In this document: positions 1 to 14,966 of the stretch, one piece after another | How positions within the stretch are numbered: position 1 is the first letter of the stretch | Layout of the letters: each line of letters starts with the position of its first letter | Source of the DNA: Ichthyophthirius multifiliis | Taxonomy: Eukaryota; Ciliophora; Oligohymenophorea; Hymenostomatida | NCBI RefSeq assembly: GCF_000220395.1 | Contig: NW_004087735.1 | Coordinates: forward strand, 17,072 to 81,071 | Direction of reading: 5' to 3' | DNA: 64,000 bases | Position numbers and translations under genes: made by a program | Notes under the pieces: model-generated | Told to the model about the DNA's origin: nothing | The model's input: the letters and a program-made list of their open reading frames with translations, nothing else | Databases searched by the model: none

Positions 1-1047
1 TTCATTTTTTTATATTATTATTAATTTCTTATTATATACTTTTTATATTTATTTTAATGATTTTACTTTTTTTTATATTTATCTTTTTTATCATTTTATA
101 GTTTTTTTTATAATGTAAGTTTATTATTTTAAAAAAAAATCATAATTCTTTTTTCCAATTACCAAAATTAAAAAGTTAAATAATTAAATCTTTTTATTTA
201 AAAAAAAATTAACAGTAACAAACAAATTAATTTATATAAATTTAATAAAAAAGTTACTTTTGAGATTTAAAATTATTTAAACAATTAGTCTTTTTATAAT
301 TTATATATAATATGTTAAATGCTTATATATTCATTTTAATTTATTTATATTATTAAAATACTATTAAAATAAATACATAATGATATATATTACTGTTTAT
401 ATAATTAATAAAAGAAAAATATATGTTTAGTTTTAAAAATATTAAATATAAAAAAAATTATTTAGAATTTTAATATTAATTAATTTTTTAAATATAAAAA
501 AATAATATATAATTTTTATTTTAGTATTATATTCAAAAATTATTATTATAAATAAAATTAAAAAAAAAAAATTGATTATAATATATATCATTATATCTTA
601 AATTTTTATAACAATAATTAATAAAATAATATAATAATATTATATCCTTAATTTATTAAAATAATTAATGCAAATTATTATAATATAATTAAATTTTAAT
701 TTATATTTTAATTTAATTAAAAGTATATATTTAAATTTTGTATTTTCTACTTTTATTTTTAATTAAATTTATTGAGAAACTGAAATAATTTTTTTAAATT
801 CTATTTTATTTTAATATTTAAAAAAAGAAATTAATCATTTATTTATTAATATTTAATATATTAAAAAAATATCATATAAAACACCAGAAAAATAAATTAT
901 AAGAAAAATTAAAAAAGAAAAAAAATATAGGAAATAAACATTATATATATATATAATAAAAAAAAAAACATTAATAGTTATTAACATTAAAATATTAAAA
1001 AAAACCAAAAAAGCAAAAGTTTTATATTGAAAAAAAAGAAGAAATAA
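1..1047. other. AT-rich intergenic DNA, left edge
   Basis: Nearly pure A/T with short poly-A and poly-T runs and no open frame of coding character in the ciliate code. There is no G-rich or C-rich telomere at the left edge, so the chromosome continues beyond the window. It presumably holds the upstream region of the gene starting at 1048, but no motif stands out. Confidence 0.7.
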
Positions 1048-3454
1048 ATGAATTATTATTAATTATTTGGACGTGCAAGTCATACAAATATCTAAAATTA
1101 AAATTAAATAAATACTAATAATAATAGAAATACTAATATAAATACAAATACAAATATAAATATTAATATATTTAATAATAATTTAAGTAATCAAAATAGA
1201 GATTTATTTCAAGAATTAAATGAGAATGCAAGACGCGAATAAATGCGCTTTTTGAGAAATAATTCTTAAGATTTTAATTAAATAAATCCTACGTATAATA
1301 TGAATATTAATAGGTAGATTTTTTCTTTAAATAATTCCCATATTGCAAATAATCGATAAATTTCAACTAATTAAAGAAATCCTAGAATCGAAAGTGACAC
1401 TAACTTTACCAGATAAAATTAATAATATTCTTTATCTTAATATAATGATAATGACGATGATGAATAAGAACGTTTTTATGACGATGAAAATGACGACGAT
1501 GAATAAATGGAAGAATATAATGAAGGTGACGAAGATTGCTAAATCGAATAAGAAACGTTTAGCTAATAGGAATCTAAATATGAAAAAAACTAAGAAGAAA
1601 ATTCAAGTGGAGGTATATAATCTTCATCTTAAGAATCTTCTAATATAATTTAAAGTAATAATAATAAAAGTGAATATGATGATAACAAACGCTTAAGGGT
1701 TTAGACAGCTCCTGCTAGACCTTTGACTGATTTCGAAGAATTTAAGAGAAGTTATTAATTCCTTAGTTTAGAAAAAATAATTATGATTTAATAAAAATTA
1801 ATACAAATTGATTATTAAAAATATGATTTGGATTCTACTGAAGGATAAAAAACTTTTAAAAAATATTTAAAGAATATTGAAAAATTTATAAAAGTATTTT
1901 CAATATGTCTATATTATTTTTTTATTATTAAAAATTAAAAAAAGGATTCTGGATGCTAAATAAGTTGTAGAAAATATAGGGAAAAATTTTCTAAAGCATA
2001 TAAAATATTATACAAAGAAGAAGAATTAAGTTATTTAACTGAGATTTTCGATAGTGCTTAAGAAGGTAAAATATATTTAAATTTATATATATATGAATAT
2101 AATTATTTCATAAATATATAAATATAAAAAAATAAATATTGATAGTAATATATTAATATAAATAATTATAAAATATATATATATATATTATATATATATA
2201 TTTATTTATATATATATATAGGTTTTCCTCATTTATATGTTAATGGTGAAAAATATTCATTTTCATAAGAAGTACTTGAATACGGGAAATAAGTTTTAGT
2301 GAGTTTTTACAAAATGTAAAATTAAATAAGGATCGTATACTAGAATACATGTTAAGGTTAAATTGTAGACTCGAGTTGTGAAGAAATGAAGAAATAATTA
2401 AAAGAAAGTTTAGAAAAATTTGATAAAAACTGGACTTTATTTGAAAAAATGTACGTAAATGAACTAATGGTAATAGAAACTGAAGCTCGTAGATATGTTC
2501 AAAATGCAATAAATATCTAAAAAGAGCTAGAATCTCTTGAAATAAGGGAAAAAATTAAAGGGAAATTTTTTATATATAACCCTGAATATATAAAACTTTA
2601 ATAAAATTTATGTAAATAAATCTGTTTAATGAATTCAGTGGCTAATTTAGAAGGAAAAGGAAGAGACGATCTAGATTTTGAAATTTTATAATAAGCCGAA
2701 GGAATATTAAGAAAAGTCACGAATGAATAATCGAGAGCTGTTAGGAGCCTTGCGGAATAAATCAAAGCTAACTTTAAAAATTTGAGGAGTTTGTTTAAAA
2801 AATATGAAGATAATATTGAAATGGTTGACCCTTAATTAAAAAATAATAGTGAATTAGTTGAAGCTCTTAATAAATACGAAGACTCTTGGGAAAAAGGTAT
2901 ATATATATTTATATGATATAATATTTAGTATATTAATAATTTATTTATTTATTTAAAAAAAAAAAAAAATAGGTAAAGATTATTTTTTAGAAGGAAAAAA
3001 GTGTTCATTTTTAATTTATTTTTCTCATATTATTGAAGCTACGGGTTAAAAATATAAGGAATTTTAAGAATAAATAGAATGTAGAGATGCTGATATATTT
3101 TTGAATATTCCTTGTTTACTTGTTTTGAAATTACTTGATAAGGATGACAAGAATATATGTAATTATTTTTTACCCTAGATGTTTAATAAAGATCATAAAT
3201 TAAATTTGATTTATTAAGAATTGGATAATGAATTTTAGGAATGGAAGAAACAATATAAAAATAATTACTTTTATTATAATTTTTTGGAAAAAAAACTACT
3301 TAATATTGATATTAGTGAAATCGATAAAATCATTATTGAATAACTATAGTAAACTAATAAAATTGTGCACAAAATTAAATAATTGGCTATTGAAATTTAA
3401 AGAAACAATCCTATGGAATGGAATAAGTTTATTGATGTAGCTTTAAGTTAATGA
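1048..3454 (+). CDS. Conserved-looking hypothetical protein, 707 aa, four exons
   Basis: I do not recognise the family. Reading TAA/TAG as Gln and removing three AT-rich introns (1894-1944, 2066-2221, 2897-2972) gives exactly 708 codons ending at TGA 3452-3454. Residues 1-280 are low-complexity Asn/Gln/Asp/Glu-rich, with an acidic run near residue 150. From about residue 330 the protein is a well-mixed, mainly helical soluble domain, with stretches such as GKGRDDLDFEI and VDPQLKNNSELVEAL that look conserved rather than random. No signal peptide or membrane segment is visible. The first intron is 51 nt with no in-frame TGA, so it could be coding (17 extra residues). The other two have clear GT-AG ends and 75-156 nt of A/T. 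The next gene is convergent. Confidence 0.75.
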
Positions 3455-4508
3455 ACTTTTTTTTTTTTTTTAATTATATAAATAAATTTAAAAAAAAAAA
3501 AAAAAAATTGTACAAATAATAGTATTTATTATATATTTTTTTTTTAAAAAAAAAAAACTTTACTATTTTTTATTTAATTTAATTATTTTTTTTTCTTTTA
3601 ATAAAAAGTAATAATTGTCTCTGTTAATTTTATTAATATTCTCTATATTAATAAATAAAAAAATTGAAAGATTAAATTAAAACTACTAAATATATATATA
3701 TAGCAAAAACACGGATCTATATATTAATTGTTTATAATATTTTTTTAAAAACAATATCAGCAAAAAAACTACTATAAAAAATATAATAGAACCCGAAAAA
3801 CCTTTATAATAAAATTATAGGAAAACATCATATAATGAGAAAATATAAAATTACTGTAACAAAAATACAAATAAAGAATTTTTATAGAATAAATAAGCAA
3901 TTATTTAATAACATCATTTAATCAAATTTATAATTGTTATCAAAATGAAATTATATGAAGTATTTTATTTACTTTTTATTTTAAAAAGTTAAGTATTAAA
4001 TATTTTAAATTTTATATCTCATTTCATCGAAAATATAAATAAAATTATAGCATTTGTAAAACACCAAAGGGGACATAATGCATATTTATTAAATATTATT
4101 TCATATTACGAAACTTTATATAACTTTTTCTTAGAGAAATTTACACATATTTATTTATTTTAAATTAGTTTTTAGATTTTTAGATTAAATTTCTTTTATA
4201 GTTTTAAATTAAACTATTAAAACTAAATTATGTAAACCCGACATAAAGTATTTTTGAAAAAATAGCTTATTATATTTATAATATTTTATAGTTTATTTTT
4301 TTATTTATAATTATTAAAATTATATATAATAATTATTCAATATATATAATCTTATAAATATTTATTTTTAAGTTTAAATATAAGAAAAAAATTATTTTTA
4401 TAAAAAATTATAATTAATATATAAATATAATAATTAATCAGCTACTTTTTTATTATATTTATAAAAGTTTTATAATTGCTAATCTTTTTTTATTAAAATT
4501 GATTTTTT
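3455..4508. other. Intergenic, convergent gene pair
   Basis: About 1 kb of A/T-rich DNA between the 3' ends of a plus-strand and a minus-strand gene. It includes a poly-T/poly-A stretch just after the TGA at 3454. No additional coding frame, RNA gene or repeat was recognised. Confidence 0.6.
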
Positions 4509-5591
4509 TCATTAAAAAGAATTATAAAATATTTACCTCTAATAAGCCAAAATTTCATCTTTGTTTTTTAATTAATTTATAGTTTTTTCAATTTTATCTT
4601 ATTTATTTAATAATATATTAATTATTTTTAATAAATCAATATATAATATGTATACCTTAATATTATTTTAAAGATAAACTACCATTACGATCTTTACATT
4701 TATTAATTAAATAAACTATTTATTAAAATATTTAAGATTTTTTTATTTTTTCATCCATTTCAAATTATTCCTTTATATTTATTTAAATAATTTTATACCT
4801 ATTTAAGAACAAAACAAAACAAAAAATACTTTAAGTTCCGAATATGATTCTTTATATAATTTTCTTTCATCTTATAATTAAGACATTTAGTTTCTTATTT
4901 TGAATTTTTCGCTTTTTATTAATTCAAGTAATTATTCAAAATCTTATCTAAATTGAAATAAATAAATTAATTAATTAATTAAATACTTTTGTTAAATTTC
5001 AAGCTGTTAATTAATTAATATTTCATTTTTATTCTATTAAATTTTATTATTATTTAATTATTTATTATTAATATTGCTATTTTTCTTATATAAACATTGT
5101 TTTTATGATTATTTTATTTGGTGAAAACTTAATTTTTTAAATGAATTAAAAAATGAATTTTTAGGCTTATTTTCTTATTTTTAATTAATTTCTTCATTTT
5201 AAAATTCTTCTTTAAAGCTTTCTTAATCAATAATTATGTTTTTTCTTTCTTCATTATGTTCACTTATTTATTAACTGTTAACTAATTATGAATTTATTTA
5301 TATATTATTATAGCTTTTATCTTAATATGTTTGAAATTTTTCAATATTAGTATATAACTTGCTTATATTATTTGAAGATTTTTTAGAAGTTTAATTTTTT
5401 GAACGGATTTAAGCTTATATGTTTACAATTTTAGATTTTATATTTTTTATATTTTAATTTTCGAAATGCATATTATTTTTATTTATTTTTAATTCTTCTT
5501 CGAAAAGACTTCTTGATATATTTTTTTATTGAATATTTTTAGGTTTATTTAATTTTACACCATATAATTGATTATATTATTCAGAAATCAT
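4509..5591 (-). CDS. Hypothetical Lys/Asn/Gln-rich helical protein, about 320 aa
   Basis: Starts at ATG 5589-5591 and ends at TGA 4509-4511 in the ciliate code. At least two introns are needed. One has donor GTATTTTTTG and acceptor AAAG, around 4740-4800; the last has donor GTATAC and acceptor ATAAG, around 4600-4660. With both removed the frame stays open to a C-terminus containing KNKDEILAYQ. The sequence is rich in Lys, Asn, Gln and Glu, has heptad-like stretches, and shows no signal peptide or transmembrane segment. Only 156 nt separate its ATG from the stop of the upstream minus-strand gene. I do not recognise a family. It could be a cytoskeletal or scaffold protein, but that is a guess from composition alone. 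Confidence 0.6.
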
Positions 5592-5747
5592 TTTTTTAAA
5601 AATAAAATAAATACACAGTTAAAAAAAAATATATATAATTATTAATTTTGTATATTTATATAAAGAATTTATTTTAATTTAATTTAATATTACATAAAAA
5701 AATTAAGTAAAAAATATATATATATATATGTATATATATTATATTTT

Positions 5748-6036
5748 TCAATATCCATATAAAGCATTCATATCTCTTAATTTAGTTTTTAATTATGAAA
5801 TATTATTATTTATTCTTTCTAAATCTTAATTTAATTAAATTTTTCTTTTAATATTAATGGCTGATTTTATTTTAGAATTTTCAAGTTTTAATAATTAATT
5901 ATTAATCTAAAGAATATAAAAAATAAGTATATATATAAATCATAAATAAATATATTTATATATTTCATTTTTTTAAATATTTAATTTTATATTTTTTCAT
6001 TAATTTTGATATATTAACTAACCCGTAATAAAAAGT

Positions 6037-6075
<39 letters not shown>

Positions 6076-8224
6076 ATATAAATAATTTACTTAATCTTTT
6101 TCTTAATTTAAATTCATTAAAAATTTTTCTATTTCATTAATGGGTAATTCTTTTTCTTATTCTAATTCATTATTTTTAAAAAATTATCATTTTTTTTTAT
6201 TAAATATCTCTTTATTGGGTATTATAATAAGTGTCATTATCATTTTATTAATTAAATTTATTATTATTATTATTTAAATACATATTATATATTTCTGAAT
6301 AATCGCTTTTTTTTTCATCTTATTATTTTTAATAATTATCTTTATTTTAGTTTATTTATTTTCTTTTTAAATAATTTATATTTTCATTATTTTATATTTA
6401 ATTATTAGTTTAATCATTTATGTTTTCTTTAGCTTTTTTAGAATTATTATTTTTTTAAGGACTAAATGAATTATTATAAATAAAATTTTATTTTTAGTTA
6501 AAATGATTGTTTTCTTATTAAAATGATATATTATTTTAGTTTTTTCTTGTATTAAAGTCATAATTTTCTTGATAATTTTCTTAATTTTATATGTAATTTT
6601 AATTTATTCTTTTTGTATTATTAATATTCATCAATTAGTTTTCAGCTTTTTATAATAAAATTTTAAGTTATTGTATTTCTATTTGAGAATTTTCAAACTA
6701 AATTTATAACTAGTTTTCTTTTTATGCTTTTTCCATTATCTTATGTTTCTAATTATATATTTCTTATTTTTATTACTCGTTATTAAATACTAATTACTAC
6801 ATTTTTTATTTGAGTTCATCTAAATCATTCTATAAATGTTTATTTTCGATTTTTTAATGATTAAATTTTTCTTTAAAATCTTCAATTTGTTTATAATTTT
6901 ATTAATAACTTTATAATTCTTAAAATAATATTTCTTATTCTTCTTTCATACTTTATTGATTTCGTTCATTTTAAATTCTATTTAAATTTTTTATTTTATT
7001 TTTTATTTGTAAATTATAGATTACTATATTTATTATGTTTTTTATTTTTATATTTCTAATTGTTATTTTAAATAATTTATATTGTCATCTTTTCTTGAAT
7101 TTTCTCTTTATTATTCTCTAAAAAAATAAATAAAAAATATATAAATATATAAATATATAAATATATAATTATATATATATATTTATTGATATATATTTTT
7201 TTTTTATAAATACTCAATTCTATCTTTATATTCTTCTAGTTAATACTAAACTTCTCTTAAATCTTCTTCTATTTTAGTCCTTATTAGTATCTCGTGTTAA
7301 TTTCTTTATTTATGCTTATCATTTTCCATTTATAAAAGTTCTTATTTTCTTTAAAAATCATATATCTATATAAAAAAACAATTATAATTATGTAATTACT
7401 ATATTTAATCTATACTTTTTCTTATAATTAATCAATATTATCTTTTTAATTAAGAATAGTTTAATTTAAGGAATTTCTATCTTTTAGCATTTATTATTTA
7501 AATTCTTCCAAATTGAAATTTAGTCTATCTATTTATTATTCATAAAGTATTTTAATTTATTCTTATTGTTCTTTATTATAATCTAATGATTCATTTCTTT
7601 TTTATTACTATTTGATTATTATATTAAATTATTATTTTAGAATTTATCTTAACTTTCTCTTTATTTTGATTTACTGTTATATTTTTTATTACTATTTTCT
7701 TACAATTAAGTATAATTTTAGTTATATTTATCCTAATTTTCATTATTAAATCGATTTTACCTCTAAAATTAATTGCTGTTTGTCTATTAAATTAAACTGT
7801 TTTCTGAATATATTTATTGATTAGTTATTTAGTAGGGTGGCATTTGCTTTTTTACATTATTTAATTTAGCATTATAATCACCTGGAATTAATTAAGAATG
7901 ACCAACTAATTCACTTTCATGATCTAATTCATCTATTTATTACTTATGATTATAATTAAAATATTATTCTTATTCATGTTTTAAGTCTGTTTTTTAATTA
8001 ATTTTCTGTGTATTATTTACGTTTTGTTGAGGAGCTTTTTTTTATAAATTGCAGTTATTATGTAGTTTTTATTATTTAATATTTTTATTATTGTAGGATT
8101 CGTAAAACTTTTAAAACAATTTTGTAGTTTTTACTTATTCAAAGTCTAATTTTTATACAACTTTATATGCTTTTTTTTTAATTTATTTATATAAATTTTA
8201 ATTTTTACTTATATTATCATTCAT
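5748..8224 (-). CDS. Long coiled-coil protein, roughly 700 aa, multi-exon
   Basis: The frame opens at ATG 8222-8224 and closes at TGA 5748-5750. The N-terminal third is Asn/Gln/Ser-rich and probably disordered. From about 7600 downward the protein is a continuous coiled coil with clear heptads, for example YNKEQQEQIKILYEQQ and QQLEEYKDRIEY-type segments. Introns that restore the frame are 7366-7415 (50 nt), 7118-7213 (96 nt), one of about 47 nt near 7000-7050 and probably one near 7680-7750; (TA)n runs near 5930-6080 look like further introns that I could not place exactly. Such proteins are common in ciliate basal bodies and cortex, but nothing here identifies the role. Confidence 0.65.
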
Positions 8225-8454
8225 TTATTATATTTGCTATTTTGTATTTATTTAATTAATTTAAAAAAAAAAAAAAAAAATTTGATATTATTTTAATTTT
8301 TTGTAAATAATAAATAAAAATTGTATTATATTGAAATTTAAAAATATATTAAATTTTAAAAATACTAAATATAAAATAATTATTATTATTATAAAAATAA
8401 ATATTATTGTAATTATTATTAATAATATATATTTTAGCATATTTATATATAAAA

Positions 8455-10466
8455 TCACATCATTTAAGGCATTTATAAGTCGATTTATTTAAATTATTTT
8501 TCTTAATTTATTAGCAAATTATTTTACTAGATACTTATATTATTAGTTTCAATAGATTTATTATTATTCTCTCCTTTTTATTATTTCACTTTTTATTTTA
8601 CTTCTTCTACTTCTTACTATCCAAATAAATATGCAAGTCCATAAGTATTTATTTCGATTTATTCTTTAATTTATTTATGTTCCTCTTTATTTGAATTATT
8701 TAATTATAATAGGTTTTAAGTCAATTATAATTTAAAATGTTATTTAATTTATTTCTAATAATCTTCATTATGAAATTATTATTTATAATTTTCTAAAGTT
8801 CTATTTAAAGCTTATTTTTTATTGTTTTAAAAATTTTGTGTTAATTCCTATTATAAAATTTAAAATTATTCTTTTGAAATTAACTTTTATTTTAGTTTTT
8901 TTTCAAGTTCTCTTATTTCGTAATTATAATAAAATTACAAAATATTTACTTCTTATTTTCTAAGTTCTTTTTTTAACTATTTCACTAAGACCTGTCTGAC
9001 TACATTTCTCATTGGTGAATTCGGAATATCAATTATAGTATAACATTTTTTAGTTTTCCAATTAAAATATTTTTCTGATTATACATTATTATACCAGATT
9101 TTTTCAATTTCTTTAATTGTTTAAGATTCTGTTTGAGACTTGGATTCTTCCTCTTCGTCGTCACTATCATTACTTCCATCACTTCCTTGAAAATCTTTTA
9201 TATCGCATTGCTTTTTATTTTCAAAACTTTTTTCTTCATCTTAGATAGAGTTATATTGGATTTTAACTCCTTTATGAGTAAACAATACTAAGAAAAATTC
9301 AATTAAATTGCCAATAAAACTTTTATCAAAAGGATTAAAAAAATCTAATTAAGGGTTTTTCCATAAATAGGCAAGTTTTTTAAATTATTAGACTTCGTTT
9401 GTTGTTAAATTATGTAATATCTATTTATATAAATATAAAAAAATTAAATGTATAATAAAATATATATAAATAAATATTTAAATATATATTTATATATATA
9501 TATATTATTTTATTTATATATAATAAATTTACTAAAATTGTGTGTTATATTAAAAGAGATGAATAATAAAAGCATATTCTTATATTTAATAACATTTATA
9601 AAATATCTATTTTATATTTTTTTTAGCTTCTGATAACAAAAAATATGTATATCCTTTTATTATTAGATAACTATATTAATAAAAAATATAAATTACTAAT
9701 ATCCAAATAAAGTACTAATAAAAACACAAAAAAAATAGTAATAAGGTAAATTTGCTGCACCAATACATTTATTTAAAACTTTAGAATGATATTCATATTT
9801 TGCAACACATCTTTTTTTATTATAAAAATATTTTAAATTATAAATATTAAAATTACCTATCACAAATCACACAATGTTTTGAACGAATTATTTTAGGTTA
9901 ATTGCATGGTTCGCATAAAATTCTTACATTATATTTAAGTTCAGGTTAATTTTACATAGCATGATGTATTTCATCTATGTCTTCTTTAGTATTGAAATGA
10001 CCTGGGGAAATAAAATATGTTAAAACGTAGAATAGAAATGCTCCTGTAATTAAAATTTAATGAACGTTTAAATAATAAATTTGATTTTCATTATCGAAGG
10101 CTTATAATATATAATATTGAGTTTATGAAGTTAAATAAAAAATAAAAATAAAAAATATTATAGGATATCCTATTTATTTAAAAATATATATATAGGATCA
10201 AATATATTTATGTAAATTTTACCTATTAATTAATATAAAAAAAATGGCAAATTTCTACCTAGTTATCTTACGAAGCCGAAAATATTTTCTATTTGAGCGA
10301 ATAAAGTTAAACTAATTGAATTATATAAGTTCATACATTAAGCAGCACCTGGAATTTACAAAAATACATAACGGCATATTTTAAATTATAAAAAATCATA
10401 TAAAATTAAAGGCTTTATTTCATTTATTATGCCACTGTTTAGTGTTTTTGGGGAATTTTCAATCAT
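8455..10466 (-). CDS. DHHC-family palmitoyltransferase-like protein with a substituted active site
   Basis: DHHC proteins attach palmitate to cysteines on the cytosolic face of membranes through an Asp-His-His-Cys motif. Starting at ATG 10464-10466, the N-terminal region has two hydrophobic segments (around residues 85-100 and 130-150). These lead into a cysteine-rich domain: CEPC, then RSKHCVICDRC, then YEYHSKVLNKCIGAAN. All zinc-binding Cys and His positions are present, but the motif is EYHS instead of DHHC, so the nucleophilic Cys is Ser. A TTNE motif (the family's TTxE) follows the last hydrophobic region. A long cytosolic tail has an acidic stretch near 9150-9180 and Gln/Lys-rich coiled coil. 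Introns at 10170-10222 and 9811-9856 are clear. The region 9430-9700 needs at least one more that I could not fix. It is divergent from the dehydrogenase gene, 323 nt away. Confidence 0.8.
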
Positions 10467-10789
10467 TAATAAATATTTATATATTTTAAATTTTATTTTT
10501 AATTATAAAAATTATTATTTTTTTTAAAAAATATATATTATTTTTATATTGAATATATAATCATTAACAAAAATTATTTTATATTTATTAAAATAAAATT
10601 ATTATTATTAAATAAATTAAAAAATAATAATAAACCATTTTAATTATTAAAAGATTATAGAAAAATAATATATATTTATTATAGTAATTATATATTAATA
10701 TAAAATTAAAATATATATTCTGATATTAAATAAATTAATAAAAAAATAAATATCATATATAAAATTACAATACAATATTATAAAAAAAT
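10467..10789. promoter_or_regulatory. Shared divergent upstream region
   Basis: About 320 bp of A/T-rich DNA separates two ATGs pointing away from each other (DHHC-like gene on minus, dihydrolipoyl dehydrogenase on plus), so it must hold both promoters. No recognisable box was found. Confidence 0.45.
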
Positions 10790-12606
<1,817 letters not shown>

Positions 12607-13027
12607 TTTTCTTATTTATAAATTTATGTTATAATTTATTATATAAATATATATGTTTGTTTGCGATTTTTTTTATTATTCTAAAATATTTAAAGAAAAA
12701 AATAAAAAATTTAATTTATTTATTAAAAATAATTAAGTTTAAACTTTTATTTTTATAATTATTAAAAAAATAATAATAAAAATTATAAAATAAATTAAAT
12801 TATAAAATATATAAATTAATTAATCAAAAACATATTCTAATATAAATATAAATATAAAATATAAAAAAATAAAATAAAACATATATAGATATATATATAT
12901 ATTATATATATAAAATATATATTTATATTTTTATATGTTTATGTATTTATATTTATTTCATATATTTTTAATTTACATTATTATTTTAATAAAAAATATA
13001 TACAATATAATAGAATCTTAAAATAAT
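12607..13027. other. Intergenic AT-rich DNA
   Basis: About 420 bp between two plus-strand genes, with AT repeats near 12880-12930. It holds the 3' end of the dehydrogenase transcript and the upstream region of the Sec7 gene. Nothing specific seen. Confidence 0.5.
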
Positions 13028-14898
13028 ATGGAAAATATTAATATTTAATTAGAATATATTAACTAATAGAAATAATAAAATTTATATTAAGAAATAATAG
13101 GAAAATCATATGAAAATATAAAAAAAAACATACCTAAAAAATATATAGCATTTAGAGAATATATAAATTAAATGAAAAGTAATATAAATAACATATATAA
13201 AAATAAACATATATTTATATATAAATATTAAAATATATTTCTTTATATATTATTTATATATATTTATATATATTTATATATATTATAGAATAAATGTTAT
13301 TAGAAAAACATCCTCATTTAAATGCAAATTAATATTTTTTAATATATAAATTAGCTATTGAAACTAAAATATAAAGATTAGTTGAAGTTTCTATAAATGC
13401 AATATGTTTATTAACTTTAAATAATTTTTTAGATGGAAATTGTGAAGATTATGCATATAATATTAATTTAGAAGATTTTAAAGAATAATTAGAGTAAAAT
13501 AAATAAAATCAAGTAAACAAAAATAGAACATTATTATAAACTATAATTGAAACAATAATATAAACTGTAAGTTCTAAAGAAGAAACTATATAATTAAATG
13601 TAATTTAAATTATTTAATAATTAGGAACACATACAAAAACTGAATTACATAATAATTATTTGACTTTAGCATTAGAAACATTAATATAAATATATTCAAG
13701 TAAAAAAAAAATGTAAAAAAAATTTTCTAAATAATTTTTTTTTAATAAAATAAATATATATATATAAAATTATTAATTTTGTTTCTTTTATTTTTCTATA
13801 TATTTTTTAATAAAAAGTTACGAAAAATAAAAGTATAGAAAAATCAGCTTAAAATGCTTTATAATAATTAATTGGTTATATTTTTTAAAAATTCTATGTT
13901 TTAGATACTTAAAAGAGCATGTTTTAAAGTCTAGGACCTTAAGAATTTGTTGAAATAACTAATAAATAAATTCCTAATTCTCCTTATTACAATTCTTCTA
14001 GGAAATAAAAAGATATTTCGCCTAATAATAATACAAATAGTTAAGAAGAAGTAACTTAAGGAGACTTTAGTGGATATTTAGAAGATTTAAATTTTTATAT
14101 AAAATAATAAAATTAATATTTAAATAAAAAATTAACATACTAAAATATATGTTATAATTAGCTTTAGAATATAATAGATAATGTTTGTATTAAAAACAAT
14201 GAAATAATAAATGAAATCTAATAAAAAGCAGGAAAATTTGGATGGTGTTCCTTTTGTAGAAATACTGCGAATTTATTCTGTAAATAATTAAATGTAGGCA
14301 TATGTTCTTAATAATGCAAAAATAACTTAATCGAATAAGAATAGAAAATAAATATAGAGGGAGATAATTATGTTAGAATATGTAAAATAGCTTATTAAGA
14401 TTGTTTAACTATTTTAAGTTGTTTATGTTATATTTTAACTTCTGAATAGGAATAAATGATTAATTTAATGGGAAACAATAATAAATATAAAATAATTGTA
14501 TTGAAAATTCTTTATTCCATTTTCGATTTAAAAGGAAGCACTTTTTTCGAAAAATAATAGGCAATTTAAATTATTAAAAATAATTTTTTTAATGGAATTC
14601 TGAAATGTTCTTTACATAATGATAGTAATATTTTATAATAGGCTTTTTCAATTTTCCTTTTGTTGATTATTTATCATAAAAAAGAATTAAAAAACGAAAT
14701 TCTTATTTTTTTAAATGAAATTATCATTAAATTACTATAAAGTACAAATTCTAGTTCTTCACATAAGTATTTGGCTTTATAAGTTATTAATAATTATTTT
14801 CAATAAAATCAAATTGTTATAGATTTTTATGTAAATTATGATTGCTCACCCAATTAAGCTTAATTAACCTATAATATTGTTTAGATATTGAGTATTTA

Positions 14899-14966
<68 letters not shown>

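Noticed and set aside
1-60. Telomere at the left edge
   Set aside because: No C4A2 or G4T2 units are present; the left edge is ordinary A/T intergenic DNA.
7560-7760. Frame change early in the long coiled-coil gene
   Set aside because: An intron of about 68 nt (donor GTAAAATCG, acceptor TTGTAAG) explains it; other frame changes in this gene proved to be introns.
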